Under the pieces are notes generated by a model, which ran no database searches, was not told the DNA's origin, and worked only from the letters and a program-made list of their open reading frames with translations. The position numbers and the translations under genes were made by a program. Below, in pieces: positions 1 through 6,280 of a stretch of DNA of 9,707 nucleotides (positions within the stretch are counted from its first letter, which is position 1; every line of letters starts with the position of its first letter). Source of the stretch: Candidatus Zixiibacteriota bacterium (GTDB taxonomy: Bacteria; Zixibacteria; MSB-5A5; GN15; PGXB01); assembly GCA_024230695.1 (NCBI GenBank), contig JAAERC010000967.1, positions 1 through 9,707 on the forward strand, read 5' to 3'.

Positions 1-41
1 ATGAACAAGATGTCTGGATTGGCAAAATTATTTGCCGATAA
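1..41 (+). CDS. 3' end of an unidentified gene (partial)
   Basis: Reading from base 3, twelve codons (EQDVWIGKIICR) run to a TAA at 39-41. They have protein-like composition, and the stop is followed immediately by an intrinsic terminator (40-72), which is what the end of a transcribed gene should look like. The fragment is too short to identify. A competing frame starts with ATG at base 1 and runs 33 codons to 102, but its second half is the AT-rich terminator and spacer, so it is less convincing. The call is inferred mainly from the terminator position. Confidence 0.42.
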   Translation, partial: EQDVWIGKIICR

Positions 42-72
42 TATAAGTAATAGTAATTTACTTATATTTTTT
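40..72 (+). terminator. Intrinsic terminator of the upstream partial gene
   Basis: An 11-bp perfect inverted repeat (40-50 with 58-68) closes a 7-nt loop (51-57), and T68-T72 continues the T-run. The stem is entirely A/T-rich apart from one G-C pair. It overlaps the TAA at 39-41. Confidence 0.6.
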
Positions 73-141
73 GTAAATGAAACATTTATTTTAATATTTT
101 GATGTTTTTTTTATAGATATTTTAACAAATTAAATTAGGGG

Positions 142-170
142 TTGATTTTTAATTCAAAAAGCATTATATT
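142..170 (+). promoter_or_regulatory. Predicted sigma70-like promoter of the first PilZ gene
   Basis: TTGATT (142-147) is followed after exactly 17 bp by TATATT (165-170). This matches the housekeeping consensus at 4/6 and 5/6 positions. The predicted start near 177 gives a leader of about 160 nt for the PilZ gene at 336. It is a consensus match only. Confidence 0.45.
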
Positions 171-176
171 ATTGTA

Positions 177-201
177 TGGCGCAAAATTAGTTTTTGGCGC
201 A
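177..201 (+). repeat. Direct repeat TGGCGCA at the predicted transcription start
   Basis: TGGCGCA occurs at 177-183 and again at 195-201, 18 bp apart, just downstream of the predicted -10 box. The segment between them also allows an imperfect hairpin (GCGC-AAAA against TTTT-GGCGC). It could be an operator or the first stem of a structured leader. It is GC-rich in otherwise very AT-rich DNA. Confidence 0.4.
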
Positions 202-232
202 CACAATATTAAATTAATATTTTAATATTGTG
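202..232. repeat. Perfect 12-bp inverted repeat in the PilZ leader
   Basis: CACAATATTAAA (202-213) and its exact reverse complement (221-232) flank a 7-nt loop. No T-run follows on either strand, so it does not look like a terminator. GGCG (196-199) and CGCC (240-243) could extend it across an internal loop. The rest of 73-335 is AT-rich and holds no gene that I can support. No c-di-GMP riboswitch (GEMM) core is visible. Confidence 0.6.
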
Positions 233-335
233 ACAAATTCGCCGAACAACAAGCGCTTACCAAGAATAAATAATTTTTATATAGATTTTTTGTCGTTAGG
301 ACTTGTAAAAACAGATTAATACGGGGAGTATTATT

Positions 336-689
336 ATGTCAGAAAAAAGAGATCGTAAAAGAAAGCGACCAATTTATTATTTAAAGTTAATAAATCAGAA
401 AACGCAAAATCTTGCCGGAGGAGTAATCGACATCTCTCCCAGTGGGATAAAACTATCTGGCACTGAACCTTACCAATTTGATAGTCTCACTAATTTTTCA
501 TTATCTTTGCCCGATGCTATTGAAGGGGAAAAGCAAATCACTGTTATCGCACGTAACATCTGGAGCAAACGCGACACAAGAGGCGATTTTTATGACTATT
601 ATACATCTGGTTTCAGATTGGAAGAGATAACAACCGATGACGTTAACACAATTGAGGGCTCGCTAAAAAGTTATCTGTTTGAGGGTTAA
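336..689 (+). CDS. Small single-domain PilZ protein (c-di-GMP receptor)
   Basis: This 117-residue protein consists of little more than one PilZ domain, the family that binds cyclic di-GMP and passes the signal to partner proteins in the cytoplasm. The two signature motifs are visible: an arginine-rich RxxxR stretch at residues 5-11 and DxSxxG at D32, S34 and G37. The C-terminal half has the usual strand pattern ending in 'SGFRL'. There is no signal peptide or membrane segment. GGGGAG at 323-328, 7 nt before the ATG, fixes the start. The gene has a predicted promoter and a long leader with inverted repeats. Its 3' end overlaps the terminator of the convergent beta-helix gene. The second PilZ protein of the window has the same length and motif positions but is quite different in sequence. 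The effector partner is unknown. Confidence 0.85.
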   Translation: MSEKRDRKRKRPIYYLKLINQKTQNLAGGVIDISPSGIKLSGTEPYQFDSLTNFSLSLPDAIEGEKQITVIARNIWSKRDTRGDFYDYYTSGFRLEEITTDDVNTIEGSLKSYLFEG

Positions 690-698
690 ACAGATAAC
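665..698 (-). terminator. Intrinsic terminator of the beta-helix gene, lying in the PilZ 3' end
   Basis: GTTATCTGTTT (670-680) and its perfect reverse complement (688-698) flank a 7-nt loop. On the minus strand the 11-bp hairpin is followed at once by five T (669-665). On the plus strand the flank is only AAATACTATTTT, so termination is best on the minus strand. The left arm is inside the last PilZ codons and the loop and right arm cover its TAA (687-689). Confidence 0.75.
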
Positions 699-703
699 AA
701 ATA

Positions 704-3421
704 CTATTTTAAGAGAATCATTTTTCTGGATAAAATAAATTCATCCGTTATGATTTTGTATAAATATATCCCAGAGGTCACTCTATTATTGTTTTCGTCG
801 GTACCGTACCAATAGACGGAATATTCCCCAGCCGCCTGTTCGGAATCAACTAATGTACATACATTTTGCCCCAAAACATTTATCACAACCAATTTTACGT
901 TGGATTGTTTAGGCAATGAATATTTTATTTGTGTTGTAGGATTAAACGGGTTTGGATAATTCTGATCCAAGACATAGCTTTCTGGTAATTGATCAGCAAC
1001 CGTATTATCTTCGATAGCTGTCATAGTACAATCAATATCTTTTGCACCTATCAATACTGCGCACTCATTATTATCCGGTGCACAGGGTGAAATATTGGCG
1101 ATACTGAAATTATTATTTTCGTAATCGCAAAACAGTGGATCGTCTGAAATGTTTCCATACTCATCATCAACGTTATATATGTAGACACTCCAATCATCAC
1201 CATTATTTCCAAAGGCGTTATTGCACTCCATCCGAAGTGATGGATAAAAATTAAACCATTGTTTAACGCCGCCTCCTTCATTAAAAGCCATAATACAATT
1301 ATTAACCATAGCCGAGTCTTCGGCCCGTACTTTCATTTTGGGTGGATCTCCCTCCAGGAATAAACCGGCGCCTGCATTGTATGCAAAAGTACAGTTAGAT
1401 ATTTTCATTAGGCCATAATTGACATGAAGCCCGTTCTCGTCATTACCATAAACCAAACAGCCGTTCATGGTTAAATCGCTCCAACCGCAACGAACTCCCG
1501 TTCCAGTGTTATCAGAAATAATGCAATCTAAAATCTTTGGCGCGGCACCAAAGGAACATAATATCCCATCACCAAGATTTCCTGATATTCGGCAGTTTTT
1601 GATTATTGGAGAACCCTGACAATTGATAGCGCCTTCATTCCAGGTCATCGGCGTATAAGAATTTGTAATGGTAAATCCGTCAACAACCGATGTACTATCT
1701 TCGTTATTATCAAAGATAAATCCCTGGTAAGATTCCGGCTCACCGCCACAATCTATTATAGTAACATCCGCGCCGCTTTCAGATATAAGAATAATATTTT
1801 TCCCGTTAAAACTTAAATCTCTATTGCCTTCACCGGCATAAGTGCCAGCCGCCACTAAAACCGTATCCTGTTCTTCGGCGGTATTGATTCCAGCCTGTAA
1901 AGTCTCAAACTCGGCTGGAACGGTTAAGACCAATGGAGCACGCGTAACAAATGAATTCAAATCGGACCAGGGCGAATTTTCATAACTGTCATTCGCCCGG
2001 CATCGCCACCAGTATTCGGTATTGGCGTCCAGATTAGATATCTTATCGGTTATAGTTATATCATTATACTCAGGTAAATCATCTATAGATTCAATCAATA
2101 TGGCCATACCAGCATCAGAATATATTTCAAAATCATAAGTTAAATCATCACCTTCGGCATCAATAGAATTTTCTATTGATAAACGAACCCCAAACATAGA
2201 AATTACTTCCTGATTGATCGGAGACAAAAGAACCGGCGCCGATGGAATTGAATTGATCCGAAAAACCGACTCACTCCAAATTCCCCATTCGGTTCCATTA
2301 TTAACTCGAACTCGATAATAATTAACTGAGCCATTATCCAAAGGTGATCCGTTATAGGTGACAAATGTATCAGGAGAAGTAACTTCACCGGAGGACCATG
2401 ATTCAGCCGTTGTCCAGTTTTTATCTATGCCGACCTCTATTTCAAAAGCTGTCTGAGTCGGGTTTGAGTCATAAAAACTCCAGATAAACGTCGGATAATG
2501 TTCCAGAATATTGGTAACCTCATAATTATCCAAATGCAGATTAATCGCCAAAGGGGCCCGTTGATCAAATGGTATTGCTCCAATGTCATTTCTGGTTCCA
2601 TCGGGATCATTGTAATTGACATTTGGATTGCCAAAGTCAATCAGAAGTGAGTTTTCACTCAGACTATAGTCGCCAACAGCCGGGTTAACAAAAAATGGAT
2701 TTAAAGTGACATCCGCAGGTCCCGCAGTGCCAAAACTCCAATCGGTTCCATTACCCCAAACATTATTATATGCGGTATTGGCATTAGAGACAGCTGAGAC
2801 ACCCCTATCACAATTAGTCACTGTATTTCCATAAGCGGTTGTCATTGATCCCCAAAGGCATATCCCCTGACGGCCGCCATCAATGGTATTGTTTATTATC
2901 CAGGTCGGTGATTCTGAATCTTCCCAGATAATAACATAGCCACTGGGATTATTGTAAAACAGGTTCCTTTGAATAGTACACGATGAATTTCCTCTGATAT
3001 ACACAATCCCGCCGCCAAAATACGAATCATTATTGGTAAAAATATTATCCCTGATAAGCGGTGAACTATTATAAATCTGTACTGCCGGTTTGCTGTGTCT
3101 TTCTTTTAGAGTAAAGCCTTCCAGAATTGCCAGAGGCGATTCGCTGTTTTCAAAAGTCACAATCGGCAAGCTGGTTGAATATGGCTTCAATATTGTTAAA
3201 AGAGGACCCGCCTCGCTGGTGACCGTGATTGATTTCCCTTTAAAATCAAGATTCACCCGATAGGTCCCGGGAGCAACCAGAACAGTATCCAAATTTCCGG
3301 CGGCATCAATTCCGGACTGAATGTCCGGTTGAACCGAGGGAACATTGATAGTTGTGGCATTTAACGACAAAAATGATACAAAAAGCAGAAAAAAAGCCGC
3401 AGAAATATTCAATATTTTCAT
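704..3421 (-). CDS. Secreted double beta-helix protein with type IX-like C-terminal sorting domain
   Basis: This 905-residue exported protein starts with a signal peptide (about 1-22). Two right-handed parallel beta-helix modules (about 25-287 and 498-798) are related: 'INVPSVQPDIQSGIDAA..DTVLVAPGTY' is echoed by 'LTVPAEFETLQAGINTA..DTVLVAAGTY', and each ends with a 'DPLF/NPFF...IGA' closing motif. Two fibronectin-III-like segments (about 290-393 and 394-495, with 'YWWRCRANDS...WS') link them. The C-terminal 90 residues (about 815-905) form the 'NYPNPFNPTTQIKYSLP...SGIYLYKI' domain of the Por-secretion/FlgD-like class, which in FCB bacteria directs surface display or release. Pectate-lyase-like helices often bind or cleave polysaccharide, but I see no certain catalytic residues, so an adhesin or structural role is equally possible. 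AAAGGGTGA lies 6 nt before the ATG. It has its own predicted promoter downstream of the DUF4402 pair. Confidence 0.85.
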   Translation of the reverse strand: MKILNISAAFFLLFVSFLSLNATTINVPSVQPDIQSGIDAAGNLDTVLVAPGTYRVNLDFKGKSITVTSEAGPLLTILKPYSTSLPIVTFENSESPLAILEGFTLKERHSKPAVQIYNSSPLIRDNIFTNNDSYFGGGIVYIRGNSSCTIQRNLFYNNPSGYVIIWEDSESPTWIINNTIDGGRQGICLWGSMTTAYGNTVTNCDRGVSAVSNANTAYNNVWGNGTDWSFGTAGPADVTLNPFFVNPAVGDYSLSENSLLIDFGNPNVNYNDPDGTRNDIGAIPFDQRAPLAINLHLDNYEVTNILEHYPTFIWSFYDSNPTQTAFEIEVGIDKNWTTAESWSSGEVTSPDTFVTYNGSPLDNGSVNYYRVRVNNGTEWGIWSESVFRINSIPSAPVLLSPINQEVISMFGVRLSIENSIDAEGDDLTYDFEIYSDAGMAILIESIDDLPEYNDITITDKISNLDANTEYWWRCRANDSYENSPWSDLNSFVTRAPLVLTVPAEFETLQAGINTAEEQDTVLVAAGTYAGEGNRDLSFNGKNIILISESGADVTIIDCGGEPESYQGFIFDNNEDSTSVVDGFTITNSYTPMTWNEGAINCQGSPIIKNCRISGNLGDGILCSFGAAPKILDCIISDNTGTGVRCGWSDLTMNGCLVYGNDENGLHVNYGLMKISNCTFAYNAGAGLFLEGDPPKMKVRAEDSAMVNNCIMAFNEGGGVKQWFNFYPSLRMECNNAFGNNGDDWSVYIYNVDDEYGNISDDPLFCDYENNNFSIANISPCAPDNNECAVLIGAKDIDCTMTAIEDNTVADQLPESYVLDQNYPNPFNPTTQIKYSLPKQSNVKLVVINVLGQNVCTLVDSEQAAGEYSVYWYGTDENNNRVTSGIYLYKIITDEFILSRKMILLK

Positions 3422-3443
3422 AATAAATCACCCTTTGATTTAA

Positions 3444-3475
3444 ATAAGTTATTACACCTCACCAGTATAACTTAT
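3444..3475. repeat. Inverted repeat at the predicted start of the beta-helix transcript
   Basis: ATAAGTTAT (3444-3452) and ATAACTTAT (3467-3475) are exact reverse complements. Two further pairs form if one T is bulged, leaving a 9-nt loop. On the minus strand the loop reads TGGTGAGGT, which resembles a Shine-Dalgarno sequence, although the true site (GGGTGA) is nearer the ATG. The repeat begins where transcription from the predicted promoter would start, so it may be an operator or a 5' stabilising hairpin. Confidence 0.5.
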
Positions 3476-3477
3476 AC

Positions 3478-3506
3478 AATATAATTAACAGATGAATAAA
3501 TAGCAA
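3478..3506 (-). promoter_or_regulatory. Predicted promoter of the beta-helix gene
   Basis: On the minus strand TTGCTA (3506-3501) and TATATT (3483-3478) are 17 bp apart, matching the sigma70 consensus at 4/6 and 5/6. The start would fall near 3471, about 50 nt before the ATG. I see no terminator after the DUF4402 gene at 3584, so read-through from that pair remains possible. Confidence 0.4.
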
Positions 3507-3583
3507 ATATTATGCTAAGAATAAGTATAAAACAAAAGAATTTTTCTAAAAGAGGATACGGCTTATGTAAAAATCAATTAATC

Positions 3584-4147
3584 TTAATCCCCTGTGTAAG
3601 CGGCAGTTAGAATAATATCAGCCGAATAGGCTCCCGCTCTCTGATCCACCGCCGGATATACGGCTCCACCCATATATATTCTTACCACATTATCATTCCC
3701 GCCAATTCCGGTATCAGGAATATTATGAGGATCCTCGCCAATCAATGCACCGGCACCAGGAACATCGGGAGTACCGTTGGTCGTATCGATAGTACAATCG
3801 GTATCTTTAAAATATATGGTCAATCGATCCTGACTGCCCGGAGTACCATTCCAGAGATAATCGGGAAGCTGCATGTACATCGATACTTCACTGTTACCGG
3901 CTCCCTCGCCGGAAACCTGAAAGATACCTGAGTTAACAGCGTCGGTTCGCGTCACCGTTGAGGTCACTCCCTGAAGGATATTTCCAAAATCAAGATCCTG
4001 TGCTGCGGTAACTGACAAAATAGCCAGAACATTTGCCACTGCCTGACCGGTAGTAACATCCTGAGCACTGGAAACTGAAAAGATAAAAATCGAAAAAATT
4101 ACCGCTATGGTTAGATTTGTTATAGTGAGTCTTTTGCAGTTATTCAT
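3584..4147 (-). CDS. DUF4402-like exported protein, second copy
   Basis: This 187-residue protein has a signal peptide (about 1-27, ending 'SVSSA' before QDV) and a beta-rich mature part of 160 residues. The motif 'LSVTAAQDLDFGNILQG' near the mature N-terminus and the ending 'AGAYSADIILTAAYTGD' are typical of DUF4402 proteins, small exported proteins that resemble spore-coat-U/pilin-like beta sandwiches; their molecular function is not established. The mature part contains one cysteine ('DTDCTID') and so no internal disulfide. By eye it differs from the upstream paralogue at about 36 of 160 mature positions without any gap, while the signal peptides are unrelated. GGAG at 4158-4155, 7 nt before the ATG, sets the start. 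Only 52 bp without a terminator separate it from its paralogue, so the two are probably co-transcribed. A surface-fibre or adhesin role is inference. Confidence 0.72.
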   Translation of the reverse strand: MNNCKRLTITNLTIAVIFSIFIFSVSSAQDVTTGQAVANVLAILSVTAAQDLDFGNILQGVTSTVTRTDAVNSGIFQVSGEGAGNSEVSMYMQLPDYLWNGTPGSQDRLTIYFKDTDCTIDTTNGTPDVPGAGALIGEDPHNIPDTGIGGNDNVVRIYMGGAVYPAVDQRAGAYSADIILTAAYTGD

Positions 4148-4199
4148 TTATTATCTCCGATTTCCATTTATCATTCTATTATTATATTTCAATATTTTC

Positions 4200-4772
4200 T
4201 TAATCACCGGTGTAAGCCGTTGTTAATACTATATCAGCCGAATACGCTCCAGCTCTTTGATCTACGGTCGGATAAACCGATCCGCCCAGATAAATCCTAA
4301 CAACTCCATCATTGCCACCGATTCCGGTATCGGGCATACTATGCGGGTTTTCGCCGAGCAATGCCCCTACCCCAGGTGCCAGAGGTGTTCCGTTTGTTGT
4401 ATCAATAGTGCAGTCAGTATCTTGAAAATAAATAACCAGCCGGTCCTGACTTCCAGCGGCTGAGTTCCACAAGTAGTCCGGAAGCTGAAAGTACATTGAT
4501 ACTTCAGTATTGGTTGCACTTTCGCCTGTTATTTGAAATATGCCGGCCCTGATAGCATCGGTTCTGGTAACAGTTTCTGTTACACCCTGTAAAATATTTC
4601 CAAAATCCAAATCCTGAATTGCGGTAACCGTCAATGATGCCATAACAGTTGCGAGCGCCTGCCCTACCGCAACATCCTGAGCCTGCAAATTCAATGGAAA
4701 TATAACTACCAAAAGAAATAATAAAAGAAGACCAGAGCTGGTCAATTTCTTTGTTTTCAAACAATCACGCAT
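4200..4772 (-). CDS. DUF4402-like exported protein, first copy
   Basis: This paralogue of the next gene downstream has a signal peptide (a hydrophobic run of about 16 residues ending 'NLQA' before QDV) and a mature 160-residue domain with the same landmarks: 'LTVTAIQDLDFGNILQG', 'DTDCTIDTTNGTP' and 'AGAYSADIVLTTAYTGD'. An ATG two codons upstream (4778) is possible, but AGGAG abuts it directly. The same AGGAG is 6 nt before the ATG at 4772, so I prefer the shorter, 190-residue form starting MRDCLKTKK, which is also a normal positively charged signal-peptide start. The gene has a predicted promoter about 180 nt upstream and a leader rich in inverted repeats. No usher, chaperone or secretion gene is adjacent. 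Biological function unknown; a pilin-like or coat role is inferred from family resemblance. Confidence 0.72.
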   Translation of the reverse strand: MRDCLKTKKLTSSGLLLLFLLVVIFPLNLQAQDVAVGQALATVMASLTVTAIQDLDFGNILQGVTETVTRTDAIRAGIFQITGESATNTEVSMYFQLPDYLWNSAAGSQDRLVIYFQDTDCTIDTTNGTPLAPGVGALLGENPHSMPDTGIGGNDGVVRIYLGGSVYPTVDQRAGAYSADIVLTTAYTGD

Positions 4773-4778
4773 GTTCAT

Positions 4779-4783
4779 CTCCT
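4779..4783 (-). promoter_or_regulatory. Ribosome binding site that decides the start of the first DUF4402 gene
   Basis: On the minus strand AGGAG (4783-4779) is followed directly by ATGAACATG. The first ATG has no spacing at all from the site; the second (4772) has the normal 6 nt. This favours initiation at 4772. Confidence 0.65.
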
Positions 4784-4845
4784 AATGAAGCCAAGTTCTC
4801 AAATACTATTTCTACCTAAATTTAATTTGGCATATACCTATGTTT

Positions 4846-4864
4846 TCGTTCATTAAATGAACGA
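4846..4864. repeat. Near-perfect palindrome in the DUF4402 leader
   Basis: Two 9-bp arms (4846-4854 TCGTTCATT, 4856-4864 AATGAACGA) flank a single central base. Such a short centre suits a dimeric repressor site better than an RNA hairpin. The right arm also takes part in an overlapping small hairpin, CGATT-TAAT-AATCG (4862-4875). It lies about 75 nt upstream of the preferred ATG and 90 nt downstream of the predicted -10 box. Confidence 0.55.
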
Positions 4865-4890
4865 TTTAATAATCGAATTCAAATTGGGAT

Positions 4891-4926
4891 GGAAATGACT
4901 CGATTTGAGATGAAATTGGTCATTCC
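4891..4926. repeat. Imperfect inverted repeat in the DUF4402 leader
   Basis: GGAAATGAC (4891-4899) pairs with GTCATTCC (4919-4926) with one bulged base. Inside it ATTT and AAAT can form a second small stem. It may be a leader-RNA structure or part of an operator. There is no T-run beside it. Confidence 0.4.
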
Positions 4927-4954
4927 TTTGGCAAAATATGGGACAAAAACAACT

Positions 4955-4983
4955 ATTATATCATGCGATAAAATCTCTGTTAG
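4955..4983 (-). promoter_or_regulatory. Predicted promoter of the DUF4402 pair
   Basis: On the minus strand a perfect TATAAT (4960-4955) stands 17 bp downstream of CTAACA (4983-4978), which matches TTGACA at 4/6. Transcription would start near 4948, giving a leader of about 175 nt that contains the palindrome and the inverted repeat described here. Confidence 0.5.
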
Positions 4984-5008
4984 GGCAATCTAATTAACTG
5001 ATTACTAA

Positions 5009-5965
5009 TTATACAGTTGGAGATAATCCTGAGTCAGATATCAGCCTTTTTCCTTGCCATATCGGGGCGATGATCTGATTGCTTTGTACTGCTTTTTTCA
5101 AAATTATTACAGCAACCACAAGACATAACAAAACCGCAACAACCGATGCTTCAATTCCGAATGCACCGCCGGTTATCCATTCGGGTCCTTCAATTGAAGG
5201 AATTATCAACCCCTCGATTGTAATTCCCGAGGTAGTTACTCCAAAAATTTTGGCCTGAAAATAATTCCAGCCGAAATGTATCATCAATGGAAACCATATT
5301 GTTCTGGTGAGCATATAAGCGGCTGTTAATAAAACCCCGGCCTCAACACCAACAGCAACCGATGTCCACAAGGTAGCGTTTGGATTTCCAGCATGAGCAA
5401 ATCCAAAATAAATAACACTGGTCACAAGAGCTATCCAACTGCCGCAAAACTCTTCGGTCAATTTAAAAATAATTAAACGGAAAAAAAGCTCTTCAACAAA
5501 CGCGGCCATTCCAATTGAAAAGACACCTTTAAAAATGATTGTCCAATCGGCGGATAAACTGCCAATTTTATAATATCCCAGGGAAGCCAAAAAGAGAACT
5601 AAGATCGTTATCAAACCTCCGCCAAGAACCAGGCCAAGCAATGATTCTTTTAAACCATTGGTAAACGAAAATTCAAGAGCTTTTCGTTTTTCTATATATT
5701 TTGTGTATAGTTTATATAAAATAAGAAAAAGAGAAATACCAATTAGAACATCAAAACCAATCGCAAAAGCCTTATACGATTCCGGAATCATTGGCAGGAT
5801 TTCTGATTCAAAAAGAAAATGTATAATCGTGACCGGAGAGAGAAATAAGATGGCAATAACAATTCTGGTCAAAGGAAAAAGTAAGATCTTACCAGCCATT
5901 GATTGCGGATTGGCTTGCGAGAGTAACATCTCCCCTTTGATTATTTTGCTTTTATTATCTAACAT
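5009..5965 (-). CDS. CPBP-family intramembrane metalloprotease
   Basis: This is a 318-residue polytopic membrane protein of the CPBP (CAAX protease and bacteriocin-processing, Abi) family. The conserved motifs occur in order inside hydrophobic segments: EExxxR at E158-R163 (EELFFR), FxxxH at F187-H191 (FGFAH) and HxxxN at H230-N234 (HFGWN). These form the metal-dependent protease site in characterised members. About eight membrane segments can be seen, with a short polar N-terminus and a tail from about 292. Substrates in bacteria are mostly unknown; bacteriocin maturation, immunity and scaffold roles are all known in the family. AAAGGG lies 8 nt before the ATG and a TATAAT is a little further up. 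The 230-bp gap and separate promoter suggest it is not in one operon with the DUF4402 genes. Confidence 0.83.
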   Translation of the reverse strand: MLDNKSKIIKGEMLLSQANPQSMAGKILLFPLTRIVIAILFLSPVTIIHFLFESEILPMIPESYKAFAIGFDVLIGISLFLILYKLYTKYIEKRKALEFSFTNGLKESLLGLVLGGGLITILVLFLASLGYYKIGSLSADWTIIFKGVFSIGMAAFVEELFFRLIIFKLTEEFCGSWIALVTSVIYFGFAHAGNPNATLWTSVAVGVEAGVLLTAAYMLTRTIWFPLMIHFGWNYFQAKIFGVTTSGITIEGLIIPSIEGPEWITGGAFGIEASVVAVLLCLVVAVIILKKAVQSNQIIAPIWQGKRLISDSGLSPTV

Positions 5966-5987
5966 GCAGATTACCCTTTCTATTTAT

Positions 5988-5993
5988 ATTATA
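5988..5993 (-). promoter_or_regulatory. Predicted -10 box of the CPBP gene
   Basis: A perfect TATAAT on the minus strand lies 22 nt before the ATG, leaving a leader of about 16 nt with the AAAGGG ribosome site. The -35 region (ATGTTT) is a poor match, so the call is weak. Confidence 0.3.
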
Positions 5994-6043
5994 AACAGAC
6001 GATTATTCTGAAACATTGTTACACTCTACATAAAGTAATATAA

Positions 6044-6061
6044 ATCGAATATCTATCGAAT
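6044..6061. repeat. Direct repeat ATCGAAT, 11-bp period
   Basis: Two copies (6044-6050, 6055-6061) are separated by 4 bp, so both present the same DNA face one helical turn apart. A third ATCGAAT occurs at 4872-4878 in the DUF4402 leader. It is a candidate tandem protein-binding site, but could be chance in AT-rich DNA. Confidence 0.3.
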
Positions 6062-6169
6062 TTTATGGAAAACTTTGTTGACTAACGATTTAACAAACCA
6101 TACTTTCTCCTTTGGTAAATGAATAAAACTCAAATTCAAATTTGGGTAACAATTGAGGGGAGAAAATAA

Positions 6170-6227
6170 GGCGAATTAATCCTAACAACTATCGGAATTA
6201 TTTTATTAAGGTTAGAGATTAATTGCC
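6170..6227 (+). other. Long hairpin upstream of the second PilZ gene
   Basis: GGC-G-AATTAATC-CTAAC (6170-6186) pairs with GTTAG-A-GATTAATTGCC (6211-6227): 16 base pairs interrupted by only two single-base bulges, around a 24-nt loop. No T-run follows, although an A-rich stretch (6231-6239) does. Its position in the leader, about 55 nt before the ATG, suggests an RNA structure or operator. It matches no riboswitch that I recognise. Confidence 0.5.
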
Positions 6228-6280
6228 GAGAATAAAAAAGTAGCTATTCTTTTGATATATATGGGATTAGCAAAATTATT

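Larger units (their letters stand above)
5966..6280. other. 315-bp divergent intergenic region without a gene
   Basis: No coding region is supported here. The region must hold the promoters of the CPBP gene (left) and the second PilZ gene (right). I see a TATAAT for the minus strand at 5993-5988 with a poor -35 and a weak plus-strand pair TTGACT (6078-6083)/TACTTT (6101-6106), 17 bp apart. There is a direct repeat ATCGAAT at 6044-6050 and 6055-6061, and a long hairpin at 6170-6227. Confidence 0.5.

Noticed and set aside
1..102. 33-codon frame beginning with ATG at base 1
   Set aside because: Its second half is the AT-rich terminator and spacer, it has no visible ribosome site, and the other frame ending at 41 fits the terminator position better.
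177..335. c-di-GMP riboswitch before a PilZ gene
   Set aside because: I could not find the conserved GEMM core or the class II pseudoknot elements, here or before the HD-GYP gene.
3725..3931. Open frames opposite the DUF4402 genes
   Set aside because: They mirror the conserved exported proteins and lack their own start signals; similar frames occur in both paralogues because the DNA is related.
5658..6011. 117-codon plus-strand frame antisense to the CPBP gene
   Set aside because: It lies over a well-supported membrane protease with all its motifs, and its translation has no recognisable domain.
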